From Closterium sp. NIES-65 (Eukaryota > Streptophyta > Zygnematophyceae > Desmidiales > Closteriaceae), in contig CANXME010001990.1 in assembly GCA_948144175.1 (NCBI GenBank), positions 1,302,001 through 1,366,000 on the forward strand: a stretch of DNA of 64,000 bases, read 5' to 3'. This document shows, piece after piece, positions 12,401 to 23,033 of the stretch (position 1 is the stretch's first letter; each line of letters opens with the position of its first letter). The notes beneath the pieces are model-generated. The model had not been told where the DNA came from. It searched no databases and saw nothing but the letters and a program-made list of their open reading frames with translations. A program made the position numbers and the translations under genes.

Positions 12401-13829
12401 ATGGAGGATGGATAACTGCTATGGTGAGCTCTGGGTCGGGGGCAGAATGTGAGAGCATCGTATGCTCAGCGCCACGTCCCTGAAGCGAGGCGTACTGGGA
12501 ATGCCTATCCCACTGCAGACATGCCACTATCACTGCGCATAATGCCACAAACACGCTTACCAGCAGCAAGAGGGGTTGAGAGAGAGAGCTGCAGCTATCA
12601 CTGAGCCCCATGCCACACATTGTTTAACACTAAAACAATCTCACCTTCAGCAGCTTGGGTGTGGGCATCCCACGCGTTCGACGGACCGCTACGTCTACCG
12701 TCGCTGGGCTTTTTGGCGCCAGGTCTGGATCGAGGCCCCCTATAGATGGGCCGCTGGACAGAGATGCTAGAGGAGGAGGCCTAGATGGAGGGGTGCAGGG
12801 CTTGACAGCTCCTTTTGATCGTGGCCTTGCCTTGAGTGCAGCGATTTCGCGATCCCGCTGGGCAAGCTCTCGCATGAGCTGCTCCACAGTCCTGCCGCCA
12901 GCCACATCCGGCCGACTGGATGCGCCAGGTGTGCCCATGCTCTCTCCCCTCCCCTCCTTAGTCGCTGGATCCATTTTCTCGTCCCCCCCTTCTCCCCTGC
13001 TCTCCCGTATATCCCACATGGAGCCTTCCACACTGCCGCCACATTCACCCAAGGCATTCGCCCACACACCTCCCAGACCGTCATTCGCTGCTGCAGCTAC
13101 CGAGGGTTCGTGCCACTTCGTTGCCCCCTTGTTCTTCACATGAACCGCGCGACCCCCCATATGGTTGGGGGGCGGGTCCGTCGTTTCTTTGCCAAACCGC
13201 GCTGACCCCCAAGCCATCTGATCTCCCTTCCCAGCCGAACCCCTCGGATCGCGTAACGCAGCGTACGGGTCCGCGGCTTGCCGTTCATGAGAGCTTGATG
13301 GACATCGTCTCCCCATTGATTCGTAAAAATTCAACTCCCGCTTCGCCTTGCTACGCACACCCACTATTTTAGCTTCGAATCAAGGTCTCTGGCGCTTGCC
13401 TTGTGGTTTGGCACGACGCACACTCTGTTTACAGATCTTTACCCGTCCCCTCTCCGACTTTTGCTTAGCATTGCCCTTTTTGAGCTTCCTCACACTCCTC
13501 CTCTGCAAAGGCCGAGCCTCCTCCCCATCCTCGCTCTCCGGCTCCAACTCCTCATCATCCTCGTCCTCCTCCTCCTCAACCTCGTCCTCGTATACCTCCT
13601 CACTCCCGGATGAGCTGCCCGACTCACTGTCGCTCGAATCTTCCTCGGAACCAGACGAGCTCAAAACGTGCACATTGGGGCCGCGCCGAGCTTGTCTCGC
13701 CTTATGGTCGCAACTGCCCAGATCCACAGCCTTGCGCCGTTGGTAGGGAATCACAGCTTCACGTCCACCTTTCCCATCAGTCACAGCTGCTGGCTCGTCC
13801 TCATCATGATCGTTAACGCCACGGCATGC

Positions 13830-14419
13830 AGGCACGGCATGATCCTTCTCGTCGCCACCATCCGCATCCTGCGTCTGCCTGCCCGAGGGACCGCCCTTAG
13901 CCGCGGCAGCCCTGCCGCCGTTGCGCATGCTGCCACCACGAGCTTCCGGCTCGGCATGATCCTTATCGTCGCCACCATCCGCATCCTGTGAGCCCGAGGG
14001 ACCGGCCTTGGCCGCGGCAGCCCTACCGCCGTTGCGCATGCCGCCACCACGAGCTTCCTGCTTGGCATGATCCCCCTCGTCGCCACCATCTGCATCCTTC
14101 GACTGCCTGCCCGTGGGACCGCCCTTAGCCGCGGCAGCCCTGCCGCCGTTGCGTATGCCGCCACCAGTAGCTTCCGGCTCGGCATGATCCTTCTCGTCGC
14201 CACCATCCGCATCCTGCGAGTCCGAGGGACCGCCCTTGGTCGCGGCAGCCCTGCCGCCGGTGCGCTTTCCGCCACCACGAGCTTCCGGCTCGGCATGATC
14301 CCCCTCGTCGCCTCCATCCGCATCCTGCGACTGCCTGCCCGAGGGACCGCCCTTGGCCGCGGCAGCCCTGCCGCCGTTGCGCTTTCCGCCACCACGAGCG
14401 CGTTGGCCTGCCGTCCCAT
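13830..14419 (-). repeat. Five coding repeats in ORF2 exon 2
   Basis: Units of 110-118 bp recur at 13837, 13953, 14063, 14181 and 14292, anchored on GGCATGATCC of the + strand. On the coding strand each encodes a GGRAAAAKGGPSG-type basic patch followed by a DADGGDE acidic patch. The unit lengths differ but the frame stays open, so the repeat is under coding constraint or recently amplified. Confidence 0.8.
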
Positions 14420-15098
14420 CTGCGAAGGCGGACATGACAGGTACATAAGATATAAACAATATAGAGGGAGTTGCAGCATGACATGCGGCGTCATTGTTAT
14501 GAGTAACGTGCAAAATATAAAGCGTCGATATCACACCCACAGCGTACCTAAGCTGTCAGGTCCCCCGTCTTTGCCCTCCTCGTCGCCTTCACACGCAGGC
14601 GTTTCCTCACGATGTGAACGAGTGCCTCTTTTTCTTGGACGGTGCTTACAGCCCCCCCGGTTGTCTCGCTTGTCCGCTATCGCTGATGCGGAAACACAAT
14701 TGGAGAGACGATAACCTCCAACAGGTCAGACACGACTACAAGCATCAATTCATGCATACAAGTAGAATATTCCGCATCTGCGACCATAAACACATACCTT
14801 TCTGGCCGCCTTTGGGAACGAGATCATCTAAGCGCTTCACGCGCTTATCCCTTGGTTTCGAAGGGGATGATATGCCCTTGTTTGCGTATGGCTCCACCTC
14901 GCAGTCGCTATTCGATTCGTCACCGGATGACGAGACACGTCTGGCCCCAACAACATCTCGCGACGTCGACGCATTATTTTTGCGATACTCGATTACGAGC
15001 TCGGCCGTCTTATCTGCTGTTACTAACTCGCCAAAGTTTGTTTCGTCGGGGGTTTTAGTCGATTCAGCCAGTACGATCGCCCCCTCGGGCCCCTTCAT

Positions 15099-16061
15099 TG
15101 TCTGATTTCCTTGTTACCATGTCTAGCTTTCCATTCACGCAGTACTATGAGGTTGCGGGTTGTGCTAACGCCTAGAACCTGACAGCAGTCTACAAGCATA
15201 AGAAATTGGTTGAGGAGGGTGAGGGACGAGGCAAAGTCTGGGGCCTAGAGCAGGCGATCGTCACATCTGGAGGCATGCAAGGGGAGCACGGAGGTGATGA
15301 GGGTTTGAGTGTTTCCTGCTATGGTGCACGTTGCGACTGCCAGGTCCCCCATTTCCGCCCTCAACCAATCGCCTGAGGGTTGAGGGGTATAAAGGAAAAA
15401 AATGCAGCACTGCCGTGTTAAGATTTCGTGGGACCTAACGTGCTTAATTGAGTATCAGTCCACAAGCGGCAGGGTGGGCTTTTTTTTGTTAAACCCGACA
15501 GTCAAATGCGCTACTGTATCTGGGTTCGCGAGGGTCATAATTATTCTGCCCGGGTTGTCGTACTGTTTACAAATAAGTGCCTCGCGTGCCACACAAACCT
15601 ACACAAGCTGGCACGTCAAGGGTCACATAGGGTCTGCGGAGAAACGGCGACGCTCGATCGCAGCAAGTCGTACAGCGATGCGACAGGTCGACACGAAGCC
15701 GTTGCGGCACGTCTGCGATAAAAACGCAGACTCAAAAGTTCCTTGTGTGTGGTTGCGACTGGTTCGCAAATCAGGGAGGTTCGCGTACGTGGCATAGCGT
15801 GGAGTCAAGTGGAATGGCGCAGGGCGGGGCACGTAATGGCACATTAGTTTGCAAAGCCTCAATAGTGTGGTGTACCTACATGTTAAGAGTGGAATTAGGG
15901 GGTTATGCAGTTGTAAGCAAAATCTCGTTTTCCTTACTTCGCATCCCTGCTAAACGCGTCCATCACTGTAGCACCTCAGTCAGCACCGTTACCACTCGCA
16001 TCGACAATCCGCCCGCCACTTTCGCACGTCGCACCCCGACCTCACGGCGAGGGCTGACGAT
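15099..16061. other. Intergenic part of element I upstream of ORF2
   Basis: No gene is recognised. It is the 5' flank of ORF2 (start at 15098) and should hold its promoter. Open frames here are short and without motifs. Confidence 0.4.
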
Positions 16062-16081
16062 ATCAGGGTAATTACCCTGAT
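16062..16081. repeat. 20-bp perfect palindrome, possible hAT-type end
   Basis: ATCAGGGTAATTACCCTGAT is its own reverse complement, and a second copy of its half, TTTCAGGGTGATTACTGG, follows directly. CAGGG starts are common in hAT terminal repeats, and a hAT-like gene begins 580 bp downstream. A matching right end was not found, so the link is only suggestive. Confidence 0.4.
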
Positions 16082-16660
16082 TTCAGGGTGATTACTGGCT
16101 TACGACTTGGTGGTCCGTCCAAACACAGGTTGTGTATTTTGTGAACTCTGGTGCTATCAGAGTAGATACTTAACGGACTCTGAATTCTTGTAACTAGGCT
16201 CAGGGTAGTGTACATGCCGACTCTGTCCATGCAGAGTATGCGTAATAATGACAAAGGACACCACTTACGTGCTGTACATCACAGCTGGCAACCACGCCAA
16301 CGCAGCCAACTCAATGAGACGGTGCAGCCACGCGCACCGCACAGTGCACAGCATGTATCTGCCATTGGCTAGAATGGCCTGTAGACAGCATGCGGTGGCA
16401 GCCAAGGAGTCCTTGAATGAATTCGGCCTTGAATGCAAGGACGAATTCATCTAGGAATGTTGCCATCAAGTTCGTGGAATCGCGGCGCGGTGGTTTCGTG
16501 CTCCCGCCATCTCCAACCTCCCCTTCCCTCCCCATACCAGCAGCCAACGTTCCTTTGTTCACTAGTGTGTTATTTCCATTACGTGCCTTCATTGTCCCAT
16601 TTTTCTCTCGTTCAAAGGGTTTACTAACAAACCATAATATTTGTTCTCTGCTTTACACAG

Positions 16661-18252
16661 TGAGGCGTTGGCTGTGAAGGACGCCGCTGAGTCAAACCCG
16701 GATCTCGACATGGTCGACAAGGTGGTGCGCACTGTGGCAACTCTGCTCGGAAACTCCAGCGTGTGGAGTCAGCGGTTCAAGTACCTGCAGCGTGTGATTT
16801 ACAAGACCAACCTGGAAGTCCAAGGCATACACACGGTGCGGTGGCTGTCTCGAGGAGATGCGGTGGCCAGGCTGTGCAAGGTCCTCGGCGCTTGCATCGT
16901 TCTGCTCTGGGAGCACAATCACAAGGCGTACGAGACTGTTACCTGCTACAAGTTTCAGTTCTGCTTGTTTTTCTTGGCCGACATCTTGGCGGACATGAAC
17001 GACCTCAACCGCTGCTTCCAGAGACGAGAGGTGAGGTCGCATGTTTGTATGATGTTGCTACGTGAGGTTCGTAACTGCACTGTTGCTCATCCTTCTCCCT
17101 TTTGTCTACCCCTGCTCTGCCACAGCTGGACGTGACAGAGATTGCGAAGATGATCGAGTCCACAACGAGTGACCTGGTGGAGCGCTACTTGACGCCAGAG
17201 AAAGCTTACGAGCTCGGAGGGAAGAGCTGGCTGGTGAACTTCCACAAAGTCCACAAGGAGGGTGGAGGCAAGCAGGTCCGGGTGCGCGGCGTGGACGGTG
17301 CTGGGCGCCCTATCAACCACCTGTACACCATGCATGAGCGGAAGCTGAAGGGGCACAAACACGGAAGCACCTACGTAGACTGCGTGAAGCTAAGCTACAT
17401 ATTCGCCCGTGACTGCGTGGACAACCTCACCAACCGACTGGATGAACTTGGGAAGCTGGGGCCGACGAAGCTGTTCCGGGCGGGCAAGTGGCCGAAGATC
17501 AAGGCCCAGCAAGAGAAGAAGTGTAAGGAGTGGCTGAACGGGTGCAGCAAGTTGTTCCGCAACAAGCTGCCGGGATTCGACATCAAAGTAGCAGAGAGGG
17601 AGCTTCCAACCTTCAGCGCGATCATGGAGGCACACCATGAGATGGAGAGCTTCACCCAGGGCCTGTCCAACTTCCTTGGGAGCGCAGAATCCAAGAGGTA
17701 GCCTTTACTCTGCGTCCATGGGTTTTACAATCTTGTAGATTGCTAACTAATTCCGTTGTGTCGCATGTGCCTGGCAGGAGATGGCCCAACCTCATCATGC
17801 TGTGGCAGGCGCTGGCTGTGCTCCCTCTCTCCACCGTGGAGTGCGAGAGGGGGTTCTCCAGGCAAAACGTCATCAAGTCCTGGGCGCGAGGAGCGCTGTG
17901 CAACGCGCCTCTGGGGGAGCTGATGCAGATATCGCTCCTCAAGTATGAGATCGACTGGCCGGAGGCACTGGAGGTGTGGAGGTCCCTGCGTACTAGGCGC
18001 CCTGCGAAGAGCTTGAAGCTGGCTGTAGCAGAGAGGGAGAGGAAAGGGAAGCAGAAGGAGGGTGAAGATGTGGCTGCTCAAAATGCCTGGGAGAATGAGG
18101 ATGAGGAGGAGGAGGAGGAGGACGATGAAGTGGAACAGGCCTTTGACGACGATCAAGAGATTGTGGGGGAGGAGGAAGTGGAGGACAGTCCATTCCTGTC
18201 GGACGATGAGGATGTGGAGGAGGTGTACTACATAGACAAGCCCGTGCACTAG
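16661..18252 (+). pseudogene. hAT-superfamily transposase, N-terminally truncated
   Basis: Three exons, 16661-17030, 17126-17697 and 17778-18252, have GT/AG borders and agreeing phases. The last exon contains the hAT dimerisation signature (WPNL, then LPLSTVECERGFSRQN, then LMQI) and ends in an Asp/Glu-rich tail of about 60 residues. In hAT transposases this C-terminal region mediates oligomerisation needed for cut-and-paste transposition. The first visible exon begins inside the protein. No zinc-finger N-terminus and no first catalytic Asp were found upstream, so the gene is 5'-truncated or its early exons are too diverged. The visible exons have no stop. It lies between the protease and ORF2 of element I, on the opposite strand, so it probably inserted there. 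A domesticated or decaying copy are both possible. Confidence 0.7.
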
Positions 18253-19030
18253 ACTAGATAGAGTAGGAAACTGCATGCACTTGTCTTATTTAGGAAAATA
18301 GTGCATTGTTAATAGCAATCCTTCGCTAAGTTGTACCTTTTTCTCGATAGTGCAATCCTCGTTCGCTCACTCAATTGCACTCGTAATAGGTGTCCCCCTA
18401 ACCCATTAGCATAGTGTCAAGTATGCAACATAACAGTGTAAAACCAAACACCACCTTCACAGAACATGCACATAACGATCTGCGGTGGAGCAGTCATTCT
18501 GATACATCGAATGATTAGTAAGTACGCATTATTTGATTGCTGCCTGGTCGTTATGCAACGCGTATGGGCATGTCTCCTCTCATGCCAATTGAGGTGCAAT
18601 AATACGGTAATAGAGCCAGACACAAACTCCCTGTATGGGGCATGGCTGCTATCATGCCATACAGGGCAACCTTTATGCAGGGACCCAAGACCATGCTGTG
18701 TTGTATGTTCTAGGTTCATGCTGGAACGGAGTTGAGAAACCCCTGCTGTTCTACCCACTAGAGTTGTGGCGACATGCAGGTATGTTTTGCAGCATCACAC
18801 AGACCCATTGTGTATTGTTTGTATACATGTCAAGCAGGAACGCCAGTGACAAACAATTCCCTACGGGTAGTGTTCTCTAGACATGGAGGACTGGTTGTGG
18901 CCAACACTCTCATTTGGCCACACTTGTTGTCAAGTCATGCAGGACTGATTCAAGGCCTCTCCATTGCGCTTTGTGTCATGTTTGTTGGCATATCAAGCTG
19001 GCAGGACGGATGAACAAACAATTCCGTATT
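18253..19030. other. No gene seen; 3' flank of hAT-like gene
   Basis: AT-richer sequence. Two diverged copies of a block containing ACAAACAATTCC lie at about 18830-18870 and 18990-19030. No coding signal was recognised and no hAT right terminus was found. Confidence 0.4.
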
Positions 19031-19044
19031 GATCTTGTCCACAT

Positions 19045-20880
19045 TCCCCCATGATACCCGCTTCCATGTTCTTCACTCACACACTTATTCCTCCCACGTA
19101 CCCGCCTCACCCCCTCCTGCTTCCCGCCTCATTACCTCTGCTTCCTGCCACATGTCCCCTCGCTTCCGGCCTCATCCCCCCTTGCTACCCACCCCATTCC
19201 CCCTTGCTTCCCACCCCATTCTTCACTGCTACCCTCCTCATTCTCCCTTGATACCCTCCCCATTTCCCCTTGCTTCAGGCCTCATTCCCCCTTGCTTCGG
19301 GCCTCATACTCACTTGCTACCTCCCTCATTCCCCCTTGCTTCACAGCCGCGTCCCCCTTGCTTCCTGCCTCATTCTCCCTTGCTACCCCCCGCATTCCTT
19401 GTGCTTCCCGCCTCTAGTCCCCTCGCTTTCGGCCTCATTCCCCCCTGCTACCCACCCCATTCCCCCTTGCTTCCCACCCCATTCTTCACTGCTACCCTCC
19501 TCATTCTCCCTTGATACCCTCCCCATTCCCCCTTGCTTCAGGCCTCATTCTCCCTTGCTTCAGGCCTCCTTCCCCCTTGCTTCGGGCCTCATACTCTCTT
19601 GGTACCTCCCTCATTCCCCCTTGCTTCACAGCCACGTCCCCCTTGCTTCCTGCCTCATTCTCCCTTGCTACCCCCCGCATTCCCTGTGCTTCCCGCCTCT
19701 AGTCCCCTCGCTTTCGGCCTCATTCCCCCCTGCTACCCACCCCATTCCCCCTTGCTTCCCACCCCATTCTTCACTGCTACCCTCCTCATTCTCCCTTGAT
19801 ACCCTCCCCATTCCCCCTTGCTTCAGGCCTCATTCTCCCTTGCTTCAGGCCTCCTTCCCCCTTGCTTTGGGCCTCATACTCCCTTGCTACCTCCCTCATT
19901 CCCCCTTGCTTCACAGCCGCGTCCCCCTTGCTTCCTGCCTCATTCTCCCTTGCTACCCCCTGCATTCCCTGTGCTTCCCGCCTCTAGTCCCCTCGCTTTC
20001 GGCCTCATTCCCCCCTGCTACCCACCCCATTCCCCCTTGCTTCCCAACCCATTCTTCACTGCTACCCTCCTCATTCTCCCTTGATACCCTCCCCATTCCC
20101 CCTTGCTTCAGGCCTCATTCTCCCTTGCTTCAGGCCTCCTTCCCCCTTGCTTCGGGCCTCATACTCCCTTGCTACCTCCCTCATTCCCCCTTGCTTCACA
20201 GCCGCGTCCCCCTTGCTTCCTGCCTCATTCTCCCTTGCTACCCCCCGCATTCCCTGTGCTTCCCGCCTCTAGTCCCCTCGCTTTCGGCCTCATTCCCCCC
20301 TGCTACCCACCCCATTCCCCCTTGCTTCCCACACCATTCCTCACTGCTACCCTCCTCATTCTCCCTTGATACCCTCCCCATTCCCCCTTGCTTCAGGCCT
20401 CATTCTCCCTTGCTTCAGGCCTCCTTCCCCCTTGCTTCGGGCCTCATACTCCCTTGCTACCTCCCTCATTCCCCCTTGCTTCAGGCCCCAATCCCCCTTT
20501 GCTTCCCGCCTCATTCTCCCTTGCTACCCCCCCTCATTCCCCTTTGCTTCCCGCCTCATGTCCCCTCGCTTCCGGCCTCATCCCCCCTTGCTAGCCACCC
20601 CACTCCCCCTTGCTTCCCACCCCATTCTTCACTTCTACCCTCCTCATTCTCCCTTGCTACCCCCCTCATTCCCTCTGCTTCCCGCCTCTAGTCCCCTCGC
20701 TTCTGGCCTCATTCCCCCCCTGCTACCCACCCCATTCCCCCTTGCTTCCCACCCCATTCTTCACTGCTACCCTCCTCATTCTCCCTTGCTTCAGGCCCCA
20801 TTCCCCCTTGCTTCGGGCCTCATTCCCCCATGCTTCCCGCCTCATTCTCACTTGATACCCGCCCCTTTACCAGCTTTTCA
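19045..20880. repeat. Satellite with 285-bp higher-order unit
   Basis: Built from 20-24 bp pyrimidine-rich subunits (CATTCCCCCTTGCTTC, CATTCTCCCTTGCTAC and variants). The order of subunits repeats every 285 bp; identical open-frame starts fall at 19533, 19818, 20103 and 20388. It begins about 60 bp beyond the C-terminal exon of the Ulp1-like gene and separates it from the hAT-like gene. Long open + frames across it are artefacts of a stop-free repeat. Confidence 0.9.
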
Positions 20881-22109
20881 CCGCCGCCTGCCCCACTTCC
20901 AACCTCCAACATTGTTTTTGCCCGAAAATACACAGACCACTTCCTCAAATCGTGACGGTACTGACGGCGCCAATGGAGTGGCGTCCCTACAAGCTCACAT
21001 GCCGGTAGTTTATGGAAACCATCCTCGACCAACGTGTGCATCACACGCATCGTGAACACACCACAGTCGTTCTCATTTGCCTGCACGGGTATCTGGACAA
21101 TAACAGGGTGCGTGAGCGCGTGGTGAGGGCCGGGACGGGAGTGGGGTTTCGGTGTGGAAATTGCGTGCAGGGAAAGGGAGATGCGATTGTTTCAAAGCTC
21201 GTGCACACAAGGCAACAGCACTCACCGTGACCTGCCTTAGTGGGATGCTTGCCGCCCATGCATCTGCGTCCGACTCACTGATCCATGCACAGTATCTTAA
21301 CACCTCGTTTTGCAAGTACCTACACACCGGGAGACATAGATTCAATGCTATCGTAACCCCGAACTTCTGTACGTGACAATAGCAGACTGCCATTAAAAAG
21401 AGAGTACCTTCGCAACGGGGCATCGACACCGGCATGCGTGCCGTACGAGTCAGCGTGCCAGAGCACACAGTTCATGGGTATCGGGTCGTCGGGCCTCGGG
21501 ATGCGCTCGATCACGATCAGGCTCCAGTGACTCCTAAGGCACACATGAGGTCTAACATCAGTAACGCCAATGACTACAGAAATAAAAGATAACCCGGCTA
21601 CGGCTAGACGCGACGACTACTCACTCGGTATTTATCGGAACGAGTACATATGTGAAATCGAAAATACCCAGGCCGAAAGTATAGGCGTTTTCACGCCGCG
21701 AAATGTCCTTCTTAGCATATTCCTAGAAATATGATCCACTGTAAAGCCATTTCTTGCTGTCGCGACCGTGTTCGTACTGCAGCATCCTGCGCACGCGCGT
21801 ATTTGCGACAAAGGAAACGCATGAGATAACCGTGACGAATCTGGCCTTTTGATTTCCTAACCGTGATACTCACACACCGAGCCAATCAATTACGATCCCG
21901 CTGACCCATTCACCGGGTCGTAGCCTGTCGGCGTGTTCCACGTTTATGTCGAGCCAGCCTCCGCCGTAGGGAAAGGGCATAGAAATCGGCTGAAAGGACA
22001 GCTTACCATCTAAACACGGTAGAGCCATGGCTAGAACTTTGACGACCTCAAGATGCGTGTGGCAATAGGGATAATTTGGAGGACGAGCACCGAACTGGAA
22101 TTTGGGCTT
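20820..22109 (-). pseudogene. Ulp1/C48-type cysteine protease of element I
   Basis: Exons 22109-21874, 21786-21625, 21533-21408, 21319-21226 and 21092-20820 splice in phase to about 297 codons; further 5' exons were not identified. Domain landmarks follow Ulp1 peptidases: EWVSGIVIDWL (substrate-side motif), YVLVPINTE, then HWSLIVIE with the catalytic His, WHADSYG with the catalytic Asp, and ENDCGVF with the catalytic Cys. Ulp1 enzymes cleave SUMO-like tags; in transposons the target is unknown. A TAG at 21723-21725 replaces a Trp codon (TGG) kept in the element II copy, so this copy is broken by one stop. Three internal exons have exactly the same lengths (162, 126, 94) as in element II. Transcribed away from the transposase across 22110-23033. 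Confidence 0.8.
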
Positions 22110-23033
22110 CTGCAGTCACGACACTATGAGTCAAGAGCAGCCGCGAAGGTTGTTACACTAGTCGTCAAATTTCACTAAAGGGTTTTGAGCCAGCCTGGTC
22201 CAAACTAGTTTCGCAATCGCATGAGCGATCGAGATTCGCCAAAGCGCCCCCACTTGTCGGGGCCATAGCAATGGTCAGTGTGTTTTAACCTGCTGACTAG
22301 GCAGATACAGCCCCCTTTAACGGCCTTTCGGCCAATCTAACACCTCGCAGACGAGGTGGAACTGTGCTGTTCGCGGCTAGCAACTCCACGCGTCAGGCTA
22401 TGATTTATTTGCACTTCTACACGCACTGGTAAAGGGGCACGTTTACTTCGGTTATGGCTGGCATAGGTCCTCTCCTCAGTGTTCACACGTTCACGCTCCC
22501 ATGTTCTGGGCGTTCCCGTGGTTGACCGGTATAATGTGATGAACAGTGCTGAAAATCTACGGTCAGTTAGCCAAGGCATAACGATCTTCGCTGCTTGGTT
22601 AGGGTTCCGCGCCACACGAATGCCACGAAGGTGGCGCGACGCAGCGTGATTGGTCGAAACACAGAGCGCTGTCAGAACCGATTTGTCGGTTGAGTTGGCG
22701 GAAGTTTGGCAAACCATTCATCGGGCGCCAACACTTGCAAACAAAAGATATTCTTGAGATTCTAGGTGTGAAGAATGGTCTGCTAGCAATATAAGAGCGA
22801 ATATATCGGTAACTAGTTCAGGCGTTCTATTCCGCCACTTTTAGGTCACTGGTGATGAGACGCCTTTATGCACTCCTAGACAAGCTGAGTTGTGCGTGAC
22901 ATTGAAACGCCTTTCCCGCCAAGCCATCAGATCCCGAACTCAACGATGGGCAATCTTAGAGCTCCAAGATGCCATGGGTTATACTTCAGGGGTGGCTTTG
23001 CTGCCCAGTGTTATGTGCTACTGAGTAGTAACA
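22110..23033. promoter_or_regulatory. Divergent intergenic region between protease and transposase
   Basis: The protease runs leftward from here and the transposase starts at 23034 to the right, so promoters for both should lie in this 0.9 kb. Unidentified 5' exons of the protease may also be present. No clear TATA box or conserved repeat shared with the equivalent 0.5-kb region of element II (55491-56002) was recognised by eye. Confidence 0.35.

Larger units (their letters stand above)
7175..15098 (-). pseudogene. ORF2 of element I: acidic coiled-coil protein, function unknown
   Basis: Five exons are proposed: 15098-14798, 14419-12645, 9184-8854, 8364-8207 and 8041-7175. All phases agree, giving about 1143 codons. 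The N-terminus carries a YRKN motif and a Ser/Asp stretch. Exon 2 has five Gly/Arg/Ala-rich repeats, an Asp/Glu/Ser tract, a Lys/Arg-rich part, a DPYAAL motif and a short predicted coiled coil (VEQLMRELAQRDREIAALKA), ending in a GMPTPKLLK motif at the donor. Exon 3 (VHFAVGRDR...) starts a conserved C-terminal region, ending in a Glu/Lys-rich tail. A TGA at 13380-13382 interrupts exon 2 in frame. Homologues lie at 59996-62027 and 46053-48508 with matching splice sites. I do not recognise the family. A nuclear, DNA- or partner-binding role in transposition is only a guess. Confidence 0.65.

Noticed and set aside
18253-19030. Right terminal repeat of the hAT-like element
   Set aside because: No inverted match to CAGGGTGATTAC and no 8-bp duplication found; the GTAATAGGTGTCCCCC stretch near 18380 is too weak.
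19270-20691. 473-codon + strand frame with repeated PHSPLLPP-type units
   Set aside because: Stop-free satellite read in one frame; the same array is open in other frames and units carry no codon-level constraint.
22337-22717. 126-codon minus frame upstream of the protease
   Set aside because: No match to the first recognised protease exon of element II and no domain; may be chance.
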